Assembly (NCBI GenBank): GCA_963514095.1
Contig: OY741268.1
Span: forward strand, 4,796,001-4,860,000
Source of the DNA: Eutrigla gurnardus
Lineage: Eukaryota > Chordata > Actinopteri > Perciformes > Triglidae
Length of the DNA stretch: 64,000 bases
Direction of reading: 5' to 3'
Shown here one piece after another: positions 56,381 to 64,000 of this stretch. The position numbers and the translations under genes are program-made. Below the pieces are notes generated by a model. That model did not search any database, was not told the origin of the DNA, and worked only from the letters and a program-made list of their open reading frames with translations. Within the stretch, counting starts at the first letter, position 1. Each line of letters starts with the position of its first letter.

Positions 56381-56634
56381 GTGTGTGTGTGTGTTTAGTC
56401 TGTCAGGTTGTCTGCCTTAGTCCAGCGTCCATGTTCCTGATGTTTACTGGCGTCTATGTTTGTTCCTCATTGCATACTGGTTTGTTCTTTGTTTTCCTCA
56501 GCCTTCTCCCCCAGTTTTTGGATCTTGTCAATTTTGACTCCTAAGGCTGTTTTTTTCTTTTCTTTTTTGTTCAATTTAACCCACCTCCCTCATTTCTGCA
56601 TTTGGATCCACATTTAAACACTGAATCTGTGACA
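56226..56634 (+). mobile_element. LTR-like element (409 bp), possible solo LTR
   Basis: TGTCAC...GTGACA ends with a perfect 5-bp duplication caacc (56221-56225, 56635-56639). No coding sequence. A (TG)n run at 56341-56394 expanded inside it. TG...CA ends plus 5-bp duplication fit a solo LTR or a small LTR-type repeat. The segment 59060-59860 has a similar texture and may be a relative. Confidence 0.75.
56341..56394. repeat. (TG)n microsatellite
   Basis: About 27 TG units with one GC interruption. Confidence 0.96.
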
Positions 56635-56859
56635 CAACCATCTGTAAAACGGACTTGGCATTATAACTGAATAATCAATAAATTGCCCCCTGGGGACAAA
56701 CACATTTTTTTTTTATTTAATTGAATTGAACAGTATTTCCACTTCTATTTGGGAAATACAGTAGATTTTACTACCTCAAACACATCATTATTCTACAACT
56801 GAACAAAGCATCAGTGCTATATGGCTCTTTAGTGAATCTGTACTATAGAAAATAAATAC

Positions 56860-56963
56860 CTTGACAAGGCAAAGATGCAGCCATTCATGGAGCCGAAGCA
56901 GGACAAGGCCACAAACACCGGCACCACGATGGAGAAGTTCCCCATCAGCTTCTCTGCAAAAGT
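56860..56963 (-). CDS. slc7a11: slc7a11 exon (transmembrane segments 7-8 region)
   Basis: Acceptor CCCTGTCAG and donor GTATTT. It encodes TFAEKLMGNFSIVVPVFVAL and SCFGSMNGCIFALS plus AG of Arg. The GNFS--VP-FVALSCFGSMNG block is the signature of this transporter family, here closest to xCT. 104 bases, phase 0 to 2. Confidence 0.94.
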
Positions 56964-57996
56964 CTGACAGGGACAAACAGAGACAGAGAGCAAAGTGACC
57001 AAGAGGTTTTGTTACTTTAAGAATGTACTAAGTGACCAGCGTATCTCAGCAGTGAATCTGCTCACCAATTCATGACAAGCTACATCCTCATTTCACATGA
57101 GGATATACAACATGGTTCACTAGATCTTATCGGTTGAGAACCCTTGATGCTTTTTTGTCACTTTCAGGCCCCTGAGTCACAGAATATTTTTATGAAAGGA
57201 GGAGTTCAAACTTGAGAAATATACCTTTTGCTTCCTGTCTGCAATAAAATGAAAATTAGTTAGGTTTTTAGTAGCCATTTTGTCAAGGCAAGGCTCAAAC
57301 ATGAAGCTCCCAGTAAAACCACAAACTGACTTTATATATTTTTGTTCACGTTCAGATCAAATAAACAAGCATCTCTTATTCACTGTTTCCCTTTTCTTCC
57401 AGCCTCCTATGTTCAGACTCCAACTCTGTACAACACACTCAACCTGTTCTCACTGCCCAGCTGTCAAATAGTGCAGCTTGGTCAGTGCTCCTTGGAGTCG
57501 GACACCGACACTCATTACGGGTCGAACAAACACAGACATAACACACACTTTCATGCAGGAGATCGTTGCTCATTTCTGTCAGTTGGCACGAGTCACTTGC
57601 AGTTCACACGTGTCGTTTGTCAATGAATTTAAGTCAACGATAATCTTTGCCTACACCTAACTCAGTGTTTTTTTTGCTGAAGTTTTATTTTGAAAAGACA
57701 CACGTGTATTTTATTTTATTAACCCATGCTGTTTAGATGAATCACAGCAGTTGACAGGGCTTCTGGCAGTAATAGTCATAAATGGGTCATGCAGAAATGG
57801 GAGCAAAAGCTACTTATTATTTATGAAGCTATTCAGCGCTGATTAATCACAGTCCATGCTTGTATGGACAAGCAAGGGCTATAAAGAATAACCTAAATCT
57901 GAAGTTGCCTTGTACGCGTGTAAATTAACAAATTAATAATGAAACAATGTTGTCGCTTAAGATACTTTCTAAGCCAACATAACACAATGATGCAAC
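56964..57996 (-). other. slc7a11 intron, first part
   Basis: No gene or defined element seen between the exon and the hAT MITE at 57997. Confidence 0.5.
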
Positions 57997-58766
57997 CAGA
58001 GACGTCACTAGGATTTAAAGACAGGGGGGCTTAGCCCCCAGGAGAAGCAAACAAAATCTTTGTGCTTTCATCTTTTGTAGTACTGTAGTAGAACGACACA
58101 ACAACCAGTGAAGAAGTCCAGCTAGTAACAAGTTAAAAGCAACATTACATGACATTATTCTTCTTCCATTCTCTTGTGTTGAACAAGAGTTACTGTCATG
58201 TTAACTTTTAGACTCATTAAAGCTGCATGCTTAGAACCTGATGATGTAAATGTGTGTTAAAGTGATAGCGTATTTAATTCCTCTCTCCATTAGATAAGCT
58301 GCAGGTCTATGAATGTACTTTAATTACACCAGTTACTGTCCTGTAGATTGGTTCAATCAGAGTGGGATTCTGCTCAGTCATGTTTCTGTCATAAAGTATA
58401 CAGTAGAATAAACCAAGACTGGTTTTAAAGGTCACTGTGAAATCTGACAACATCAATGTGAACTTTACCCAAAACACTGTATTTTGTGTGTATTTATTCT
58501 GTATTCATTCCAGCTAAATGAGGAAACAGTGTCCGTAAAAAAAAAACATAAAAAACAAATAGGATTTACAGAAATGCTTATTTCTAAAGTATTTTCTACC
58601 ACAGACTATGGTTCTATGATCCTAAAACTCTATACCCTTTCATTAGTATGATATTATTCTGAAAATAAAGACTAAAAGAAAACAGACAAATTATTTGGGT
58701 TGGGGGGTCTTGGGAACAATTTAGGGGAGCTCCTGTTCCCCTAAAACAGGCCTGAAAACGTCACTG
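57997..58766. mobile_element. Non-autonomous hAT element (770 bp)
   Basis: Perfect 8-bp duplication gatgcaac (57989-57996, 58767-58774). Ends CAGAGACGTCACT and, inverted, CAGTGACGT. Just inside, GGGGGGCTTAGCCCCC at the left is mirrored by an AGGGGAGCTCCTGTTCCCCT-type palindrome at the right. No transposase. Confidence 0.9.
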
Positions 58767-59049
58767 GATGCAACACACTTCAGTATGCTTTTTATTGAAA
58801 CATGTTAAATATTCCTACTAGAGCAGTGAGGCATTGAAAGCATTCAAGAAAATGTTCATACAATCTGGCATAAACCCAAGGTTCACAGATTCTACCCATT
58901 GAAATATGACAGAAAAATAGAGGAGGCTAAAATAGAGGATAGAGAGGCGAAACGTCTTCAAAAACTGAAAGCAACTCCAGTTGCCTATACAGTAACGTAA
59001 CAAAGTGCTTGGAGATCTATCCTGCAAGATTTTGCCAATATAGTACTTG

Positions 59050-59865
59050 ATGATGATCTTGGGTTTGGTTTTGTTTATTTCCTGTTTTATTTTGTAGTCC
59101 TTCTGTCTTGTGTTGTACTTTACTTCCTGGAGGTTCAGTTTCCCTCCTTTTTTGTGTATCAGCTGTGTCTCATTGTCTCATCAGGCTTGCCTCTTGTCTC
59201 TCTCCAATCCCCCTTCAGCCTGCCCTCATGTTGGCCCACCTGTGCCTTGTTCCCAATCAGTCCCTGGAGTATTTAGTCTGTGTGTTTTCTCTTCTTAACT
59301 CTTTGAATGAAATGTAAATACAGCAAACGGTCAAACAGGAAGGAGGAGCTGCTGAATTGAAGCCGGTCAGTGAACCAGCTGCTTATAAAACCAACAACAT
59401 GGGGAGAAGTGGACGATTCTTTTTGTAGTCCATTATTGTAGTTTCTCCACCGTCGACCCACGTCACTCACCAGTGCCGATCATCAGCTGGCACTCATCAG
59501 CAGCATTATAATGACGTAGCTTAGTGAAAATCCGGTCGGATTCTCTGAGCACCGCGGTCGACTTTTCCTAAATCCTTTTGAGTTCTCCTATCGCCTTTCC
59601 TTAACCCCGTGACGTTTTCCCCAGAGGTCAAGGAATAGGAGTTAGGACCTAATTTTTTGACTATTCGACTGCAACCTTGGTCTACTTTAATCGTGTTCCA
59701 GCCTGTATTCCCTGTTCTTGTGTTTTGTGGATTTTTGCCTGCTTTGATTTTTGGACTCTTCCCTTTTTGTTGCATGTTTTTTGGAATGTTTTGAGTATGT
59801 TTAATTTCATCATTAAACCTGAGTCTGCTTTCTCGGCCTTGGTCTTTGCCAAATTTTAAAGTGTT
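59050..59865 (+). repeat. Repeat resembling an LTR-type element, ends not resolved
   Basis: Pyrimidine-rich sequence with CCTGTTTTATTTTGTAGTCC, CCCACCTGTGCCTTGTTCCC and a late CATTAAACCTGAGTCTGC block (a poly(A)-signal-like ATTAAA). This is a dispersed teleost repeat by its look; I could not find matched ends. Confidence 0.4.
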
Positions 59866-60027
59866 CTACTCGGTACTTGGTTTTTAGCAGACAAATCACA
59901 GCTTTGTAATGATTGGGTGGGTTCATAGGTAAAAGCAGAGGGGTGAGAACATTAGTTAATAAGCAATTGTTGCAATTTAAATGTTGAAGCAAGAGTTGCA
60001 TGAGGTAGACACATTAGTATTACTTAC

Positions 60028-60151
60028 CACAGCGACTGCCTCCGAAGCCAGGAGCTCCTCTGCTGACATCACAGCGTAGTACGCCACATTGGCCAGAACA
60101 TAGCAGAAAGTCACAATTGCCATGGAGATACAGATAGCTAATGGCACAGTC
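60028..60151 (-). CDS. slc7a11: slc7a11 exon (transmembrane segments 6-7 region)
   Basis: Acceptor CTGCCACCAG and donor GTAAGT. It encodes TVPLAICISMAIVTFCYVLA and NVAYYAVMSAEELLASEAVA plus V. PLAICISMAIVT-YVL-NVAY and AEELL-S-AVAV are near-identical to xCT. 124 bases; its first base completes the Arg codon of the preceding exon. Confidence 0.95.
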
Positions 60152-60280
60152 CTGGTGGCAGGAGGCATAATATTAGAAAATGTTCACTGTCACTGACTTG
60201 TGTGTCATCACTTTTACTTCACCTCTATTATGACTTCTATCTTTCACTATTTCTGTACCTTACTCAAATGATTAACAGTA

Positions 60281-60850
60281 GGCTTGTTTCGAATCAAGCA
60301 TGCGCATGCATTTGCCTCGCAAAACAAGGCATTCTGGGAAAAAAACGTCACAAATGCTGGTGATAACTTCCCTTTGCGACATGTCACATGACTTTAAAAA
60401 CTCGCGGTATCTCCAGGGTACCTCCCTTCGCATGCTTTTCTCTGCAGATGGTCTGAAATAAGTGCGGACATAAGACACTCCCCTCAACGTTGCCCTAGTT
60501 GGTTAGAATTATCACGTGGTATTTCCCACGTGAGAAAATTCCTCAGCCTCCGTCAACAACGGGACTTCAAATGCCTCGGCTCGAGTTTGTCAGCGACGAA
60601 GAAAGCCAGCGCCACTGGGCAGGCCATATTCTTTGTGCAAAGTCCGTGAAGTTTCCCCTGGCGCGATAGTTTTTGTTATGTATACAATTATTAATAAAGT
60701 TTAAAAAAAAAAAAAAAAAAAAAGGTCCGTGAAGTGCACCTGTGTCCGACTTGACGTGGTGAGAACTTGGCGTGTTTATGACGAGTTCCGGCGGATCCTC
60801 TCAAGTCTCGTGCATGCATCGGCGCAAATGCATGCGATCCGAAACGCGCC
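60281..60850. mobile_element. MITE with GTTTCGRATC ends (570 bp)
   Basis: Left GGCTTGTTTCGAATC with GCATGCATTTGC shortly after, and right end inverted GGCGCGTTTCGGATC with the same GCATGCATTTGC. Flanks read cagta and cagtg, a possible imperfect duplication. A small poly(A)-tailed insert (60653-60723) interrupts it. Confidence 0.6.
60653..60723 (+). mobile_element. Tiny retroposed poly(A) fragment with target duplication
   Basis: A 50-base segment ending AATAAAGTTT (signal at 60693-60698) runs into 21 A, and is flanked by gtccgtgaagt at 60642-60652 and 60725-60735. That is the mark of LINE-driven reverse transcription of an mRNA 3' end. The parent gene is unknown. Confidence 0.82.
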
Positions 60851-63208
60851 CAGTGTTGCAATAGATGAACATTAAACCAGTGGGTCATTGACGACAGTAC
60901 TTCCGGGTTACTTCCTGGGTAACTGTTTACATTAGCAACGGCTGCTAGCGGGAACGCGAGTCCATTCATTACACAGCTGTTTTGAGTTCGCAATCACGCT
61001 AATAACGAGTATAAGACCAGGAAGGAAGCTCGTGGGACGTTTGCTCTCTGTTCACTCCGACATCCAATTGCGGAGAATATATGGGGATCCTGGCGAGTCG
61101 CCAGGTATCCTTTCTCCTGTGAGTGGGCTACGGTGCGGGTATGTGTGATGAACAGTGATTACGATTCACGCTGTGTCTGAGGGCAACGGGTATGTTTAGT
61201 CTACGTGTGTGTGCTATGTTACAGGTATGTTGCATTTACTGCTGGTACAGTTTATTGTTGGGATTTTATATGGTTTAATACCATTACTAATTTTATGTAT
61301 GTATTTGCAGGAGTCTACCATTGCTGTTTTGCCTAGGGCTAATTTTATGCATTTGTTTCGCTTGCCTTTCGCTTGCAGGTTAAAGCTGTTGTAGGTATTT
61401 TTGTTTTCGTTGTTTTTTTTGTGACCTTAAGGTGCTGGATTAGGCAATGTTTGATGGCTTGTCGCTCATCTGATCCTAGCTGCTTTTCCTACTAAGCTCT
61501 GCTTCGGGGTACTGGCCATTATACTAGCTTAAACTTAAAGTAGCTTATTGACCTTGTTCTTCTTTCTATTAACAGAAGCCAGTGAACGTGGTTCCAGTGT
61601 ATTGGGGGTGTTGGGTGCTTCCTTTTTCCCTTCACAATATTTGCGGTGGACTAAGCGTAAGGCTAATGAGCACTTTCACTTTATTTTATTGCGGTTTGCT
61701 GTGCAGCCTACGCCTTTTTGCGTGTGTTTGACCCTCGTAGATATAGGAGCACTCGGAGTGGTTGCTGTGTGGAACGCATTTACATTTACATTTAGGTCAT
61801 TTAGCAGACGCTTTTGTCCAAAGCGACTTACAATAAGTACATTTGTCAAAAGAAGGAAACAAAGAAACCAACGCTCTCTCTCTCTCCCAGTACGCCAGGT
61901 AACTACACTCATTGATCCCAATATTAAATTGCCTATTGCTGCTGTTTTAGTGCCGCCAGTACCCTCGGCTTGCTATTTACGGCCTTTCTCCCTATTCGTG
62001 GCTTGTGCGTGTTTTTATCATTCTCTGTTTTTGTAATAAAACGTATTTACATTTTTTATATCCAAGGAATTGTTGTTTCCAATTTTTATAGCCATTTGCT
62101 CAATACCAATAAATATTGCCCAGTCAAATGGAACACCTGTCTCTGTCTTGTCTATACAAGTGAACAAAGTGTGGGGAAACCCGAATAGGCTGTGAACTCT
62201 TAAGTCTTAGGGTGTAAGGCCTTAGGTGGTGTTGTCTGGTATTTGACCGTTTCTCAGTGTAACCTAGGGTTACACACAGAATCAACAGATTTCAAGAGGA
62301 CATATTTAGAATTCTCAAATAATTATTTAGAATACATTATAATACTCAAACTTGTTAGTCTCTCAATACTTTCTCACTTTGCTCTCTGTGGCGTTCATCT
62401 CCAAGCCCATTTATTTCTCCTAAAGACGACTTTCAAAAAGGTTCAGAAATGTCCTAATACACCTGGTGACTGTAGTCTTTAACAAACATGCCACTCAGTG
62501 CAACAGCTTGGCTCATTGATGTGTTTTTGTGCTTGTTTTTGGTACTTCTGTAATTTGTTGACAGGAGAGAAGATATTCTTTCTATTTAGCTTTGTGTTTG
62601 GTCTCCACCAACTGCAGAGAAAACATGTCTCTTGAGCAGCTAAAGGCTTCACTGTTTACCAACTAGTCAATCACTGTGGGTTTTCCCTAAAAACAGCTGC
62701 CTGCTTCTGGTGAAAATCCCATTCATAAAAACACCAAAAACAATGAGCAGAAGAAAATGCTAAAAGGCTCTGTACTGAGACCTGCAGTGCTGGAGATAAC
62801 TCTGTGGGTCACTGATTTCAGTAGGTTTCCCAGTGATATGGTGTAATTTATTTTGTGTGCAACTTCTGAAGAAAATATTTTCAAATAGCTGTCGGTACAT
62901 CAAAACTGTTCAGGTTCAGGATAGACAGCCAATGAATGATTTCAGCTCCAAACAAAGAATTACTATTTTCTGTATGAATTGATTCATAGTTGTGAGGTTG
63001 ATATTGTTTCCCCCTTCCATTCCTGTGAACATCTGTCTGCTTGTGTTTCAATATTAAAAAGCATCATAATTATAATAACAAAACAACTAAAACTCAACAT
63101 ATCATCGGCATAATTCTCAATGAAAATGCATGATATCTCATAATTATGATTTAAATGAGTAACTTGTGCAAAATGGTTTCAACACACTAAAACTAAACTT
63201 AAACTTAC
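60851..63208 (-). other. slc7a11 intron
   Basis: Plus-strand frames (for example 61548-62036) are not supported as genes. At 61786-61850 lies CATTTAGCAGACGCTTTTGT and CAAAGCGACTTACAATAAGT, a block I know as a very frequent teleost dispersed repeat. The rest is unassigned. Confidence 0.5.
61786..61850 (+). repeat. Dispersed teleost repeat (TTTAGCAGACGCTTT block)
   Basis: TTACATTTACATTTAGGTCA and the following TTTAGCAGACGC block recur across fish genomes. I do not know its class with certainty. Confidence 0.6.
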
Positions 63209-63253
63209 CGCTCAGGGTTTTCTACCTCCTCTGTCACAAAGTTCAAGTAGAAC
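63209..63253 (-). CDS. slc7a11: slc7a11 exon (45 bp, first in this window)
   Basis: Acceptor TTTTGCAG and donor GTAAG flank (W)FYLNFVTEEVENPER. This motif, W-YLN-VTEE--NPE, is universal in SLC7 light chains and identical in type to xCT. Phase is 2 in (completing Trp) and 2 out (Arg split CG/G). slc7a11 makes the light chain of system xc-, which pairs with 4F2hc (SLC3A2) in the plasma membrane and exchanges extracellular cystine for glutamate, feeding glutathione synthesis. The N-terminal half of the gene lies beyond 64000. Confidence 0.9.
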
Positions 63254-64000
63254 CTGCAAAAGGAAACAGTTGTTGTATAACCTCCAGTGATGGATTCATT
63301 GTAAATCATGTGCAATGCACATATAACTGAAGTGAAGACAAACACAATTATATGCAATAAACTGACACCATTTAGGTGTGTTAGATTTGGCAGCATTATG
63401 ATCCAAGATGGCGGCAGCCTCTGTATTGTGCTCTCTAGTATTCTTGTTTTTGTTAGTTTATTGAGTTTTCTGCTTTCATTCTCTGATTACGCTCACCAGC
63501 AGTGACCGACTGAAATAAAACGGCCCAGGTGTTTGGAACACACCAGCCCTATATTCAAACCCAACAACACCAACCCCACCCAAGTGTTGACATAAAAAGC
63601 ATAACACCATACGGCCGACTACAATGCAGACAATCACAACACACTCAAACGACATTCACTATTGCTACAGCCGTTGACAACAACATCTGAGAGTGCTAGG
63701 TGCATGCTAATACAACAGCTCCACCAAAACATGGAAAGATCAGGAAAGGCCGCCATGCATTATAATATTGTTTGAATTTAAGGTTTGCGGCTATGAAATA
63801 ATTTATAGATGAGGACTAGCATTCCTATGCAAAACATTCCAGGCCCTCCGTGCACAGGGGCTCTGGCAACTCTCCCCTCCCTCATTTTCCTTGTGGGGTT
63901 TTTCTCTGTGATGCCCAGTTAGGCTGCTGTGGATGCTTCACCAATGTAGAAGGAGTGGCTCAAATACTGTGCTGAAGATATGCCTGAAATGTGAGGAATT
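63254..64000 (-). other. slc7a11 intron, cut by window end
   Basis: No further exon is visible to position 64000. No defined repeat element. Confidence 0.5.

Noticed and set aside
61548..62036. 162-codon plus-strand frame
   Set aside because: It crosses a known dispersed repeat block near 61790 and lies antisense in a slc7a11 intron, with no domain.

Overview
The window looks like teleost (probably percomorph) genomic DNA. It is dense in fish-type transposable elements: a Gmr1-group and a Mag-like Ty3/Gypsy element, Rex3, L2 and L1 LINE copies, a tRNA-derived SINE, Tc1 elements and many hAT, Harbinger-like and other MITEs. The only host gene I can support is the 3' half of slc7a11 (xCT, the cystine/glutamate antiporter light chain), on the minus strand from 63253 to 47587. 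Its seven exons have matching splice phases, and introns of up to 4.4 kb are filled with repeats.

Layout. 1-5120: 5' LTR, tRNA-Pro primer site, leader and a 1,334-codon uninterrupted gag-protease-integrase-RT frame of a Gmr1-like retrotransposon (minus strand, cut by the window edge). 5121-10057: RTE-type LINE tail, hAT MITE, two Myb/SANT-type fragments and a TTAA-flanked MITE with perfect long inverted ends. 10559-13744: a four-exon IS3EU-like DDE transposase gene (minus) with one nonsense codon and a SINE in an intron. 13866-21600: a palindromic minisatellite invaded by a 7.6-kb Gypsy element, itself invaded by a hAT MITE and by a solo-LTR-like unit that carries another hAT MITE and a triple palindrome. 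22453-25720: truncated Tc1, truncated Rex3 (with a hAT MITE inside) and an L1 ORF1 fragment. 29268-32518: a 3.25-kb DNA transposon with 4-bp target duplications, a decayed transposase-like gene and nested MITEs. 32523-47200: mostly repeat-poor intergenic sequence with a chimeric hAT MITE, a full-length Tc1 and stretches that look like conserved non-coding DNA. 47212-64000: slc7a11, with an L2 LINE carrying a 904-codon frame and several TSD-flanked insertions in its introns.

The mobile genes do not form one pathway; they are layers of insertions whose order can be read from target-site duplications. The most notable objects are the intact Gmr1-like element with integrase upstream of reverse transcriptase and a SCAN-like capsid segment, the 3.25-kb ATAT-flanked transposon whose family I cannot fix, the IS3EU-like gene one substitution from an open frame, and a hAT MITE that appears to have moved using a second, divergent left end. 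Calls rest on reading the sequence; I ran no database search.
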